From positions 124,001-188,000 of the forward strand of contig JAURVB010013503.1 of the NCBI GenBank assembly GCA_033002965.1: a stretch of DNA of 64,000 nucleotides. Direction: 5' to 3'. Positions 1-12,384 of this stretch are shown in pieces. This DNA comes from Piper betle. Taxonomy: Eukaryota > Streptophyta > Magnoliopsida > Piperales > Piperaceae. The notes beneath the pieces were generated by a model. It saw nothing but the letters and a program-made list of their open reading frames with translations. It had not been told where the DNA came from and ran no database searches. Numbering within the stretch: position 1 is the stretch's first letter; each line of letters opens with the position of its first letter. The position numbers were made by a program, and so were the translations under genes.

Positions 1-51
1 CATGCACAACGACAACCCTATCCCAAAGTCTCCATAACCATGCCAGCCTCC

Positions 52-606
52 CTACACAAAGTAGTGATCAATGAAGGGAACCAAAGTCCAGAACTCCTGT
101 GAGGCAGTCCTTAGGATAGCATTGTAAATAAACATCCCCACATCAATAGGAACTCCAGTCATGATAGCATGCACAAGGACAACCCTATCCCAAGCCATAT
201 CATTAATATGTAAGCAAGGTAAAAGATGGGAAGACACAAATTTAAACCAAGCTAATCCCTCAGCAGATAAACAAGAGAGTGGAAAATGCTTATGATGTAC
301 TCCATTTGTTGTAATAGTCCACTCCACATCACCATCACAAATCACATTAGTAATTTCCAAGGGATCCAAGTTCCGTTGGATAAGAGCCTGCAATTGCCTA
401 TTGCCATCATAAGATGCATTGATCCAGTCTGGATCAAATGAAACCCAAGCCCCTCTGAATCTGACACTACAATCTGAATGGATTTTCTCAGTAGCCTTTA
501 GCATACTATAAATCTCTTTCACAATCCGGATAACAGCTGCTTCAGGTGCATGAATAAATTGAGTCAAATGACCTCTTTGTTTCTCTGCTATCATCCTATC
601 ATCCAA
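52..606 (-). pseudogene. Athila post-pol (ORF-1/env-position) protein fragment
   Basis: An open frame of 184 codons lies downstream of integrase on the same strand. Visible landmarks are RFRGAWVSFDPDWIN near residue 50 and LLPCLHINDMAWDRVVLVHAIMTG, then VGMFIYNAI, near residues 125-165. I associate this pattern with the 'putative plant transposon protein'/ATHILA ORF family found in plant Ty3 elements. The position after pol fits the extra 3' ORF of Athila elements. It is probably C-terminally truncated: the first 30 bases of the window repeat, with small changes, the stretch at 169-198, so the 3' side is rearranged. Function is unknown. Confidence 0.45.
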
Positions 607-2044
607 ACTTGGTTCTAATCTTAAGCTTCTTTCTCTAACTAGCTTTTTCTGACGAATAAAATTTTAAAACCATGTGTATGTGGTGTCGATCATAGGGAAA
701 ATGCTCCGCCGACTGAGAAGTACCCTCTCCAGCTTGTTGACGAACACATTTCAACATCTTAGGAGCCATCCCTTTTATAAGCAACATAAAGGAAAAAGTG
801 AACATTCAATGACAACACTAAAAATACTCATTTCCAAAGTAATAAGCAAGGAATTTCCGCCCAAATTTGTTTCATCACATATTCATCAAAAGAAATAGCA
901 CAAAAAGACATTCATAAAATTACACACGAACAGGAAGAAAAATGAGGTGAGACACATCTACAACTTACACTAAATAAAATAAAAACACTCATTTTTTAAT
1001 TATTTTCAGTTTTTTCCCTTTAATTTACTATTTCTAAAACAAAGACAAATTAACAACACAAACATATAAAGCACACCCAGACACTCTACTGACAAACTAA
1101 CACAACTAACTATTTTACTAAAACCGACTTTTGTAGAAAAAAATTCGGACTTTTTTTACCACGATCAAATTAAAACTAAATAAACAAACACACTTTATCA
1201 TTCAAAAGCAACCATACAAACTAACCTGGGAACAACCAAAAAAATAACTAACTAACCCAACATCAACACAAAAATCAAACCCTAAAACTAGATAACAAAT
1301 CACCTCAAAAATCAACAAATACCATGCCTTTATCATGCAATTCATCAACCAAACAACTCCAACCCACCATCCACACACTATCAATCATCAATCACAAGCA
1401 AATACATCACCCAATTTCATCAAATTAACATCACAACCGAAATTAGGAATTTCACCCAAATTACCAAACTCATGAGAAATTGAGATTAGTAATAAGAAGA
1501 GAGAAGGAAGAAGAAGATGCGTACCTATTTCAATCTCAAACAACAGCAAATCAACAGAGATTGGACGAGAAAATGGGAAGAAAATTCACCCGTTAGTCGC
1601 CACTCCAAAACCCTAAAACCTTCCCCCTTCTTTTCACAGAGCCCGACTGGGTCTGTTTAAATGTCCAGCACATGGTTTTTCTTTTTCTTTTTTCTTTTTT
1701 CTTTTGTTTTTTTAAACGAAAAATAAAATAGCTATATTAAAACTTTAAGCTAACAATTCTACATCTATTTTTTTCAATTTTTCTTTGATTTTTTTTGTTG
1801 AATTTTTTTCTGTTTTTTTAATAAAAATAAATAAAAACTACCCAAACGAATCAATTATCTAAGTCTAATAATAAAAAACACAAAAAATCACTAAATACTA
1901 ATATATGAAATAAATTTAAACTTAAAAATTAGGTTGCCCCCAACAAGCGGTTGGTTTAAAATTATTAGCCAGACTTTCCCACACTCTATGGATTTGACAA
2001 ATTAACATAAAACTAAGGTAAAATAACGTTAGAAGACGAAGGTA
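607..2044 (-). other. Non-coding Athila-A spacer
   Basis: AT-rich sequence between the post-pol ORF and the end of integrase. At 1929-1950 the minus strand carries a GTTGGGGGCAACC tract resembling the G-rich tracts that follow integrase in Athila elements. Apart from the leader-like segment at 1527-1665 nothing coding is seen. Confidence 0.5.
1527..1665 (-). other. Possible spliced leader exon upstream of the post-pol ORF
   Basis: On the minus strand a CT-rich leader runs from about 1665 to 1527 and ends at GAAATAG|GTACGC, a good plant 5' splice site. It sits between integrase and the ORF at 52-606, where a subgenomic spliced message for an env-position ORF would start. This rests on one splice-like motif and position; no matching acceptor was fixed. 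Confidence 0.25.
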
Positions 2045-2132
2045 GAATAATGTCAGGACCTAAATAGTGTTTCAATCTTTGCCCATTCACTTTAAAACAG
2101 TGTCCATCTTGCTTATCCATCACTACAATAGT

Positions 2133-3002
2133 TGTAAAACCCTCAAAATAACTAAACTATTTTATTTAAAATTTTATAAATCTTATCTTTTTGTATTTCG
2201 TTATTATAGAATATATATGTATTTAGGGCTGATTTATTATGATCTTTTATTACTAACCTTTTCGTTTTCATGTACCAAATTATGTCAAGCATATCCTCCC
2301 TAACCCAAAAGGGAGAACTTGCATAAAACAACCATTTTTGTTGAGTTTTTTTTCTAACATGGTCATTGGTTCTGAAATTTGTTAAAATTTACTATTGAAG
2401 TTGGTTGTACGTCGACGTACCTATACGTCAACTATATTTTAACGTGCATATTTTCTTTATATTAAGTTATTATTAGATTTCTGGTTGTGTATATATATAT
2501 ATATATATATATATAAAAGTTGTCACTAGACTTTTAGTTTGATTTAGTGGTCATGATTTACCATGTTGGCCCATGTGCAAAACACTTATATGTATGATCT
2601 CACTAGGAGTGAGTTATTATGCGGACATGTTATTGTTGACTAGATTCTGGTATATATGTATGGTTATGTATGATGCGAGTATATTATTGTCAACTAAATT
2701 TCGGTACATGTATAGTATTATACATGATGTCGACTAGATTCTGGTACATGTGTATGTTTATGACACGTTATATGCTCTGTTGAGTTGTCCTGACTGCACA
2801 TGGTGTCATTGTGTGTTCTAGTATAGTATGTATGATTATGTATGTGTGTATGAATGATTTTAGTTAGCTGTTGAGTGGTCTTGGTTTATGCTTTTAAAAT
2901 CCTCTTCCGTGAAGTTTGTATGATAGTAATTAAATTAATAGTTTTACAAAATTTTAACATCGCATTTCGGTCGGCTTCAGACTAAAAAATGGGGATGTTA
3001 CA
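2133..3002 (+). mobile_element. Solo LTR inserted in Athila-A integrase
   Basis: The block starts TGTAAAACCC and ends GGGGATGTTACA, the ends expected for a Tekay/Del-like LTR, with no coding sequence between. The integrase C-terminal frame stops at 3003 and resumes at 2132. Excising the block plus 5 bases restores the frame, as expected for a 5-bp target duplication. A clean duplication is not visible: ACAAC follows the element and ACAAT lies just left of it, so the left edge is uncertain by a few bases. A (TA)n tract lies at 2491-2514. Confidence 0.6.
2491..2514. repeat. (TA)n microsatellite
   Basis: Uninterrupted TA dinucleotides inside the solo LTR. Confidence 0.95.
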
Positions 3003-4525
3003 ACAACACCACGAGGAAATACTTCAACAACTTTACAAGGTCCTGACCACCTAGATCTCAACTTGCCTGGAAACAAATTCAACCTAGAATTATATAAAAG
3101 CACTTGCTCACCCGGTTCAAAACACTTAGATAATATTCTCTTATCATGCTACAACTTGGTTTTTTTTTGTACAACTTTGCCTTCTCATAAACTTCATTCC
3201 TAAATTCATCTAAGCATTCAATTGCCAAAGTTGCAATTCAACTTCTTAATAGCCCACTATACCTTATGCTCTAATTCCACTAGCAAGTGGCACGCCTTTA
3301 CAAAAACCAACCTATATGGGGACATTCCAATATTTATTTTGTATGTAGTTCTATATGCCCACAAAACATCATCTAACTTCAACTGGGACACAATTTTCTC
3401 AAAAATCCTCTTAATTTATCAATCAGACACTTTTGTCTAGCCACTTGTTTGAGGATGATATGAAGTAACAACCTTATACTTCACACCATATTTAGCTAAA
3501 ATTGCTTCAAATTCCCTATTATAGAAATAAAACCCCTCATCACTAATGATAGCTCTAGGAGTTCCAAGTCTAGTAAATATATTCTTCAAAAATTTAAGTA
3601 TAACTTTAGAATCATTGGTAGGAACAACAACAGCTTCTACCCATTAAGATACATAATCCGAAGTGAGCAAAATGTAGAGATTATTGAAAGAACAAATATA
3701 AGTCAATACCTCATACATTTCAACCTCTAGGATATTATTATTCAAAGGCATTTCATATCTCCTATAGATATTTTCTACCATCTAACATCTATCACACTGT
3801 ATGACATAAACACTAGCATAAGGAAACAAGTAGACCAATAAAATTCACATTGCAGTACTTTCCTAACAGTTTTATTTCTACCAAAATGCTCACTATACTC
3901 TGAAGAATGACATTGAAACAATATATCTTACACCTCACTTTCTAGAACACATCTCCTAAAGATTTGATCAGCACAACATGTAAATAAAAACAGTTCATTG
4001 TAGACATAGAATCTCACATCATGCAAATACTTCTTTTTTTGTTGAGAACTCAAAGTCAAAGGTAACACCAGACCCACAAAATAATTTACAAAATCAGCAT
4101 AACAAGGTGTCAAAGCATGAGACACTCATAAAATATGTTCATTAGGAAAATAATCATCAATTTCCCCCTCTAACTTCTTTCCTTGGACATTTTCTAACTT
4201 AGAAAAATGATCAGCTACCAAGTTATGTACAGTTTTTCGATCTCTTATTTCCAAATCAAACTCTTGTAGTAACAACACTAATCTGATCATTCTGTTATCA
4301 AAGGCATACACCACTATGAACAACTCCTCAGTAATGGTGTAATTAATTTGACCATCATTCAAAGTCTTGCTAGCATAATAATTTGTATGAAAAATCTTAT
4401 TCAGTCTTTGACCTAAAACAACACCAATAACAAAATCACTAGTATCATACATAAAGCTCAAAAGGAATATCCCAATCAACTATTACTAGAGCATTCACCA
4501 AACTCTTCTTCAACGTCCCAAAAGC

Positions 4526-5417
4526 ATGGTCGCATAAATCGGAATCGAAATCGGAATCGGTTTTTGACGGAGTTGGAATCAGAATCGGAATCGGTCTAAA
4601 TCGGACAGGAATCGGTTCAATTGAATCGGTTCAATTGAATCGGTTTAAATTAGTTTAATCGGTCATATATAATAATTTGATAATTCATAATATAAATATA
4701 TTAAAATTAGGTATTGATGTTATTTTGATATTATTCTATGTATTATAGTTTATGATATTTTTAACTATTTTTTATGATGTTTTTTAAATTATTTAAAATT
4801 AATTATTATTTTTGACTCGAGTTAGAGTCTAGTCAACTTTTAATTACAAGAATGCCACCCCCCAGCTTTTTACCCCCGCCGGCGGCGGCGGCCCGGTTGG
4901 CGGTGAGTCTCGCGGCCACTGCACTGTCGGCCGGCCACACGTCGAAGGCCCGGTTGCGAGGGCGGAGGCGATGTCGGCAGCCCGGTTGGAGGCCCGATCG
5001 GCGGCGATTCGTGCGTTCACAGGCCCGACTCGGTCCGGCCACATGTCGGCGGCGACGTTGCGAGGTCGGAGGGGAGGTCGGAAGCCCGGTTGAAGGCGAG
5101 CCCAGAGTCGGGGACGCATGACGGAGGGCGAAAATGCGGTGGCGGAGTGGGTTAACGTTAGGTTTTTTAAATCAAAATTCCAATTTTACCCATGCATAAA
5201 TAATTTAATAAATATCATACCTAGGGTATTTTAGTAATTTACCCTAAAACCGATTCTTCCCAATTCACCCCGATTCCGAATTGGAGTCAACTCGGTCGGA
5301 ATCGGGGTGAATCGGCCGAGTTGGGCTCCGATTCGGCCCCGAAATCGGATCGGCACGCTGCCGATCCGATTCGAATCGGCCAATTCCACTCGAAATCGGC
5401 CGATTCATGCAACTATG
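4526..5417. mobile_element. Mutator-like non-autonomous element, copy 1
   Basis: An 892-bp insertion flanked by a perfect 9-bp direct repeat CCCAAAAGC (4517-4525 and 5418-5426) within the Athila-A RT/RNase H frame. A 9-bp target duplication points to the Mutator superfamily. The left end GGTCGCATAAATCGG and the reverse complement of the right end, GTTGCATGAATCGG, are inverted repeats with few mismatches. Subterminal DNA is packed with AATCGG/CCGATT words, including the self-complementary AATCGGCCGATT. The interior has an AT-rich part, the 25-bp dyad at 4812-4836, and a very GC-rich core (4860-5110). No transposase is seen; open frames in the GC-rich core are compositional. Confidence 0.65.
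4812..4836. repeat. 25-bp dyad (9-7-9), copy in Mutator-like element 1
   Basis: Left arm TTGACTCGA and right arm TCTAGTCAA around a 7-bp spacer, matching with one mismatch. The same module occurs at 50337, 51545 (reverse strand) and 56951. Confidence 0.8.
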
Positions 5418-6592
5418 CCCAAAAGCACTCAAATAAGCATAATTAAAATAAAAAATATCTTTTTCAAGCAAATTACAGAGGGGCTTAGTAATCTTAGAAA
5501 AATCTTTGATGAGCATACATTTAAATAGCATGCCCTAAAAAACTACGCACTCCTTTTACTGAAAAAAGAGGTGGTAATTTTTCAATAGTTTCAATTTTAG
5601 CGCAATCTACCTCTAACCCTCATTGAAATTTGATGACCTAAAGACAATTCCTTCTTGAATCATAAAATGACACTTTTTCTAAGCACAAATTCCCAATTAA
5701 GCATCAAATTTATTTCCTCACATCTAGACAAAGAAAAATCATCCATAAATACATCTACACCATACTCAATCATATTAGAGAAAATAACCGTCATACAATG
5801 TTGAAAAGTAACATGAGCATTGCACAATTCAAATGGCATCCACCAAAATGCAAAAGTTTCATAAGGACTGGTAAATGTAGTCTTCTCTTGATCCTTAGGA
5901 TCAATCACAATCTGATTGTAACCTGATTAACTATCTAGAAAACAATAAAATTCCTTAGCTGCTAATCTTTCTATCATAAGATCCACAAATGATAATGGGA
6001 AGTGATATTTCCTAGTGGCTTTATTTAATTTTTTATAATCCATGCATACTCGCCACCCAATCACAGTCCTAATAGAAATTAGCTCATTTTTCTCATTAGC
6101 CACCACTGTTATGCCACACTTCTTAGGAACACATTGCACTATACTTATCCATTAACTATCAGAGATATGATAGATAATGTTTGCATCTAACCACTTAATG
6201 ATTTCTTTCTTCATTACATCTTTCATGATTGAGTTTAGACAATGTAGATGTTCTACTAAAGGTTTATGATCATCTTCTAACAATATCTTATGCATAAAAT
6301 AGGAAGGACTAATTCCTTTGATACCATCTATGGTCCAAGCAATAATTGATTTATGCTCTCTAAGAACTTTAAGCAATTTTTCCTCTTAAAAAGAAGACAA
6401 AACATACAAAATTATGATGGGAAAAGTGGAAAATTCACCTAGGAAAACATACTTCAAATGATCAAGCCATTGTTTTATTTTTAAGGTAGGAGTAACGTCA
6501 ATTGAAGGACAAAGTTTAGTGGACAAAGAAGAAGAGATGTCCAATGACTCAAAAGAATGTCTAGGAATGTAAGGACGAGCAGAATTCAACAA

Positions 6593-7592
6593 ATTTATGT
6601 ATTCATGTGTTTCTACATCTTATACATCATTAAAAACCAATGCTCGCTCAAGAGAATCTCTCATCAATGATATGTAAGAATGATTCACATATAATTCATC
6701 GACCATATTTATGGAAACACACTCATCCGCCTCACATGAGTATTTCATTGACTCAAACACATTAAAATAACACATTGATTTTGAAATCGCAAGATTAACA
6801 TGCCTACCTCAATATCAATAAGAGCTTTCCTTATAGGTATGAATGCTTTACCTAAAATCGAAAGCAAATGCGTATCCTCTTCCATGTCAACAATAACAAA
6901 GTTAGCAGGAAAAATTAATGATCCAAAAGAGATCCTCTAATACACCCCTATGATGCACATAAGATCTGTCAGCCAACTGCATAGTTAATTATTTTGGAAT
7001 GCAATCCCCCAAACCTAACCTTTTGAATATAGAATAAGGCATAATATTGTACTACCCCCAAAATTAGCCAAAACTAAATCCAAAAACTGAGTACCTATCT
7101 CACAAGGATTCTTAAAGACACTAGGAACCTTAGGTTTAAGAGGCAAATTTGTTCTAAATCATTGCACTGAACTCCTCACTCAAAGTTGTATTTTCATTAT
7201 CCTCCAACTTCTTCTTTTCTTCAACACCTCCTTCATAAATCTAGCATATTGGGGCATTTATAGACTTCTACAAAATGAATATTGATATATAACTTTTTAA
7301 GTAGCCAAAGAATCTTTTGAAAGTATGGATAAATATGCTTATTCAACCTTTGGGGAAAATGAATTTGTGGTTGAGGAGGACTCTCAACACCTAAGGGGAC
7401 ATTTAGATTAGGATCATCACAACTTAATTTGTTTAGACTACTCGGCTTCTAATTTCTCCTTCACCTCTACTTGTTTTCCACTTCAAAGAGTGACAACATT
7501 ACAATACTCTTGACCCCTTTAGGATTGGACTTAGTATTACTAGGCAAAGAACCTTGAGGACGACTACTAAGAGCAGAAGCAATTTGACCCGT
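6593..7592 (-). other. Athila-A gag-pol linker region
   Basis: Low-complexity, stop-ridden minus-strand sequence between the protease/RT linker and gag. It has the position and AT-rich, acidic-codon character of the Athila protease region, but no DSG or DTG motif could be placed with confidence. Confidence 0.45.
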
Positions 7593-8801
7593 CTAATTCT
7601 TTAAGTTTTTCAAAGTAGCTGTTTGACTAGTCATGAGTTGAAACATCATCTCTTCAGTAGTGGGTTCCTTTTTAGGCTGAGGAAAAGTCCTAAGCTGGGG
7701 GCTGAAAACTAGGAGGATTTGATGGTCTAGGGTTGGAAGAAGAACCTTGATTACCCCATGAAAAGTTGGGATAGTCTCTCCACCCTGGATTATAAGTATT
7801 TGAGTTGAGATTATTTTGATTTCTCTGATAATTCTCCACAAAATTCACAGATTCAAGGTTGGAAGAACTATCTCACTTGCATGACTCTCACCACACCAAT
7901 CACATCTCAAAGTAGGAGAAGAAACTGCATTAATATTTGTATTAATACTCAAATTATCTTACATCTTATTCATGGTTGCTATTTGAGCTGCTAGAGTTGA
8001 AATAACATCCACCTGATAAACTCCTGAAACTAAACTCTTACCCACTTGCATATCCTGAGACATTTGATAATGGTTGCTAGACAATTGTTCTAACAATGCA
8101 TATGAGGTCTTATATGATTTCTTCATTAATGAATCACCCGCAGCAACATATACAATGGTCTTGTTTGAAACCAAGAGTCCATTGTAAACAAATTTTGATT
8201 TGAATCCAATTAGGTATACCATGATGAGGACATTTTTTAAGTAGCTTCTTAACTCTTTCCCAAGCATCATAGAAAGATTCATTTTCATGTTAATCAAAAG
8301 AAGTAATTTCATTCCTAAACTTTGTTGTATTTACAAGAGTAAATTATTTTACTAAGAACTTTTATGCTAATTCATTCCAATTATTTATTGAATTGCGTAC
8401 TAATGAATTAAGCTACAATCTAGTATTACCACTCAAGGAAAAATGGAAACAATCTCAATCTAAAAGCTCTATCTAACACACCATTCTACTTATATGAATC
8501 ACAAATAGCATGAAATTCATCAAATGCATGTTTATAACATTTAAAGTTCCTACAATTTGTAACATTTAAAACATGACGGACTCCAATTTAAAATTGTTAG
8601 CAATAATAGGAGGCCTAAGAATACTAGTATGCAATCTATCCAACAAAGGCACAACAAAATCCTCTAATGCCTTATCATCATCATTCAAAACAACAAGCAA
8701 AATAATATTATTAAGAGGAGGGGAGGATTATCCTGATTTAGAGCATTTGCCATTGCAACCAGTGTTGCTTTATTCATTCTGTGTGCTTGACGTCTCTGGT
8801 T
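7593..8801 (-). pseudogene. Athila-A gag pseudogene
   Basis: The stretch 7959-8312 reads YLKNV...GLVSNKTIVYVAAGDSLMKKSYKTSYALLEQL, with SSNHYQ following, matching the capsid region of Athila gag. Further upstream (8320-8560, several frames) DCFHFSLSGN and NNWNELA-like words mark the N-terminal capsid half. Downstream, 7593-7841 holds the NPGWRDYPNFSW-type linker in a shifted frame, and near 7890 the CDWCGE-type knuckle is degraded. Multiple stops and frameshifts. The Copia element at 8807-13894 is inserted near the 5' end of this gag; the frame and leader resume at 13900. Confidence 0.75.
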
Positions 8802-8806
8802 GAAAG

Positions 8807-9007
8807 TGTTAAGAATTGTGTAAAAGATGCTTTCAATATTGGCATTAAGCCTTTATATGTACACAATTAGGAACATTCTAGAAAGCTTGTGCAACAAGCA
8901 AAACAGAGAAAACAGGGGAAATAGACGTTACTACAGTAACACTCAAAAAACAGAAAATTTACATTAGTTTCAATCTCTACACATTCTCATCTCTAATATC
9001 TCTAATA
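8807..9007 (-). repeat. Copia 3' LTR (left copy)
   Basis: Starts TGTTAAGAATTGTG and ends CTCTAATA, matching 13686-13894 apart from about 10 substitutions and short indels. The polypurine tract on the minus strand (CTTGAGGGGGG, 9008-9020) abuts it. The ends are TG...TA rather than TG...CA. Confidence 0.93.
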
Positions 9008-10694
9008 CCCCCCTCAAGCTGGACATAACCACAATTCCAAGCTTGCTCAAAATTCTGGAGAAAGGCTGAGACAGTAATGCCTTTGTGAAAATGTCAGCAA
9101 TCTGATCTGTTGTGGAGAGGTGCCGTGTTTCAAGCTTTTTCAGAGCAACTTGTTCTCTCACAAAATGATAATCAATCTCAATATGCTTAGTACGAGCATG
9201 GAAAATAGGATTGACAGAGAGAAACAAAGCACTTAGATTGTCACAATAGAGCACAAGAACATTAGTTTGAAGTATGTGAAGATCTTGAAGCAAATAAGTG
9301 ATCCAATTTATTTCAGCTGCAGCAACTGCCATGGCTCGATATTCAGCTTCTGTGCTCGATCTAGAAATAGTCGGTTGTTTCTTAGAAGACCATGAAATGC
9401 AATTAGCACCAACAAATGTGCAATACCCTGTAGTAGATCTGCGTGTAGTTTGACAACCTGCCCAATCAGCATCAGAATAAGCTGACAGCTGAAAATCAGT
9501 ATTAGAGGTAAGAAAATGCCCATACTCCAAGGTGCCCTTTACATAACGCAAAATTCTCTTCACTTGAGCAAGATGAAATTCAGTAGGTTGATGCATATGC
9601 TGACATACCCAATTAACAGCAAACATAATATCAGGTCTCGTAAATGTTAAATATTGCAATGAACCAACTAATTCCCTATACAAAGTTGGATTGCAGAGTA
9701 GAGGAGAATTCTCTGGAATGATAAGTTTGTTAATCATTGGCGTGGACAATGGTTTACAATCCAGTAACCCTGCTTTCTGGAGTAACTGCAGAGCATACCT
9801 CTTTTGAGACAAGAAAAGACCTGATGTAAATGTTTGCACTTGGATACCAAGAAAATGATGAACTTGTCCAAGATCCGTCATAGCAAACTCCTGATGAAGC
9901 TGAACCAAAAAATTGTCTAATAGACTTGATGTATTTCCAGTAATTAACATGTCATCAACATATAAAAGAAGAACAACAATGTTATCATCTTGTTTCAAAA
10001 CGAACAAAGAAGAATCAGCATTGCTTGACAGAAACCCTTGAGAAAATAAGAAAGAGCTGAACCTGTTGTACCAAGCCCTCGGTGCCTGCTTAAGACCATA
10101 TAAAGCTTTCTTAAGTCTGCAAACATCATTCGGAAACAATGCATTCTTAAACCCTGGTGGCTGAGACACGTAGACAGTTTCTTGCAACTTACCATTAAGG
10201 AATGCATTCTTAACATCCATTTGGTGCACAAACCAATTTTTAATAGAAGCAAGAGATAAAACAAGTCTTACAGTTGATGGCTTGACAACAGGTGAGAATG
10301 TTTCTGAATAATCAACTCCTGGCTGCTGATTATAACCTTTTGCAACTAGTCGAGCTTTCAATCTCTCAATTGTATTGTCAGCATTGTATTTTACTTTAAA
10401 AATCCACTTAGTACCAATGATATTCATATGTTTGTCCTTATCAACCAGCTCCCATGTATCATTCTCCTCCAAAGCAGCTAGTTCTTCTTGCATTGCTTTT
10501 AACCATCCAGGATGAGAAAGTGCAGCCTTGACTGAAGTAGGTTCAGAAATAGCTTCAACAGTTGTGATCAAAGCATATTTTGGATTTGGTTTGAGAATAC
10601 CTGCTTTGGATCTAGTAATCATGGAGTGGCCTTCGACATTCTTGGTCTTAGAAGAAGATGGAAGTGAAGCATCACACTCTGGAATACAAGACAA
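8970..10694 (-). pseudogene. Copia RT-RNase H (574-codon open segment)
   Basis: Longest open frame of the element. RT: GTKWIFKVKYNADNTIERLKARLVAKG, then QMDVKNAFLNG, YGLKQAPRAWYNR and the catalytic LLYVDDM near residue 240. RNase H: DADWAGCQTTRRSTTGY, SRSSTEAEYRAM and CDNLSALFLS, then ARTKHIEIDYHFVR. The catalytic acidic residues appear intact. The frame ends inside the LTR, as usual for Copia pol. It is cut off from integrase by an in-frame TGA near 10758, so it is listed as broken although this segment itself is clean. Confidence 0.93.
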
Positions 10695-10748
10695 ACTTTT
10701 CTCTTCATTACTGACAGTTGTGGAAGGAGTTAAGTCAGGAAGATCAGA

Positions 10749-11884
10749 TCAATTTTCTTGAACAAGTGAAAACAATGCTTCATCTTGTCTTGTTGTGGAT
10801 GATAGTATATTAGGCAAAGGAACAAAGTCTAAATAAGTATTAAAACTTGCTTGAGATGATGAAGATGAAGAACTATGACCTGTGACAGCAAAAGGAAAAA
10901 CTTGCTCATCAAAAATCACATGTCTTGATATATGGAATCTTCTGGTCTGAGGATTATAGCACACATAACCCTTATAGGATGTCTTATACCCTAAGAACAC
11001 ACATGGATGAGATCGTGGCTGAAACTTATTATTGTTGTATGCGCGAAGACATGGATAACACCTGCAGCCAAACACTCGTAAGGAAGAATAGTCAGGCTCT
11101 CTTTTGAACAATTCAAAAAATGGAGATGAATTGTTTGGCAAAACAGATGACGGCCTCCTATTGAGTACAAATACAGCAGTTTGGAAACTATGTACCCAAA
11201 ATTGACTTGGCACTTTGCTATGAAATAGCTGAGCTAGACCAGTCTCTACAATGGATCTGTGTCTTCTTTCAGCAACTCCATTCTGTTCAGGAGTATGAGG
11301 ACAGGTTACTTGATGCAAAATTCCTTTCTCAGCCAAGTATGTTTGAAGAGCATGACTTGCAAATTCTCCCCTCCATCAGTCTGAAGACACTTTATTTTGG
11401 CAGAAAACTACCTATCAACAAGTTTCTCAAACAGTTTGAAGATAGTAAAGAAACCAGATTTATTGTATAATGGATAGAACTATATAAACCTAGTACAATC
11501 ATCAACAAAAATGACAAAGTATCTGAATTTTTTAGTTGACGACAGAGGAGCTGGTCCCCATAGATCACAATGAATTTTATTGAAAGGCACATCAGATCTA
11601 GCATCACTATCTAAGAAAGGTAATTTGGTAGATTTTGCTAGTTGACAGCTACTACAAACAGCAGAATCAAGCTTCTCAGATGATGTTTGTATTCGTCCTT
11701 GATTCTTCAAAACTTTGAGTGTCTCAAAAGAGCAATGCCCAAGTCTACAATGCCAAAATAAATCTGATGTCTTCCTTTGTCGATTTGAATAAAGACCAAT
11801 GTGTTGTTCAGACATGATGTTGTAGATGCTGCTTGTTCGAGTGCCAGAAAGAATTACTCTTCCAGACCCTCTATCTAGTTGCAT
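10749..11884 (-). pseudogene. Copia integrase, frameshifted
   Basis: The N-terminal zinc-binding and early core region lies at 11480-11884 (LFWHCRLGH, CSSCQLAKSTKLPF, DLWGPAP, FVDDCTRF). The core and C-terminal half lie at 10749-11336 (CPHTPEQNGVAERRHRSIVE, QFWVHSFQTAVFVLNRRPS, VFGCRCYPCL, GYKTSYKGYVCYNP). Between them are a nonsense codon after DDCTRFI (TAG where TGG is expected), another near 11413 (TAG for CAG) and a one-base deletion in a GGGG run near 11370. Function lost. Confidence 0.88.
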
Positions 11885-12384
11885 GAGAATCCCTCAGAGT
11901 TAAAATGAAAAACACAATTATGATCAGAGGTGAACTGACTAATGGACAACAAATTTTGTTGTAAAGCAGGTACATGCAACACATTAGTTAGTTTTACTGG
12001 TCCAGAAACAGTATATATATTAACAGAACCAATGTGTTCAATATCTAATTGTTTCCCATCACCAATGAACACAACATCTGATTTATCATAGCACACATAA
12101 TCATCAAATAAGGAGAGATTTCCAGTCATGTGAGAGGACGCACCTGAATCAGGCAACCATTGATTGACATCAACATTCTGAGCCTGAAAAGCACTCAGAG
12201 CATGTTGAGCATGCTTAGTCTCATCAGATGACTTCTTCTCCTTGAATATAGTGTTTCGTTTAAAACACTTGAATGCAGTGTGTCCTAGTTTTCTACAAAT
12301 CTGGCAAGACAATTTTAAATTTGCGTAATGCTTCTTTAAGTTCTTCATCAGACTTGACAGGCTGAAAAAGAGATTTGCTTGCAT
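11875..12384 (-). pseudogene. Copia zinc knuckle and protease segment
   Basis: Contains a CCHC knuckle CQICRKLGHTAFKC, then the aspartic protease motif WLPDSGASSHMTG with an intact DSG catalytic triad, then the GAG-pre-integrase start LHVPALQQNLLS. It overlaps the gag frame at 12293-12384 in another frame, showing a one-base shift near 12310. A second shift near 11880 separates it from integrase. Confidence 0.88.

Larger units (their letters stand above)
2045..6592 (-). pseudogene. Athila-A pol pseudogene (protease/linker, RT, RNase H, integrase)
   Basis: In minus-strand order: a linker with REHKSIIAWTIDGIKGISP (6152-6376); RT in two frames (5660-6139); RNase H (4126-4479) with DTSDFVIGVVLGQR, YYASKTLN and LLLQEFDLEI; the integrase zinc-binding region (3928-4125) with KKKYLHDV and CADQIFRRC; a degraded catalytic core (3160-3930); and the integrase C-terminus split at 3003-3160 and 2045-2132, ending FKVNGQRLKHYLG. 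RNase H lacks the block between the FDNRM and LVLLLQEF motifs, so it carries an internal deletion. Many stops and frameshifts; no activity expected. The 4526-5417 and 2133-3002 elements are inserted here. Confidence 0.85.

Noticed and set aside
4833..5121. Three overlapping open frames of about 90 codons
   Set aside because: Compositional effect of the GC-rich core of the Mutator-like element.
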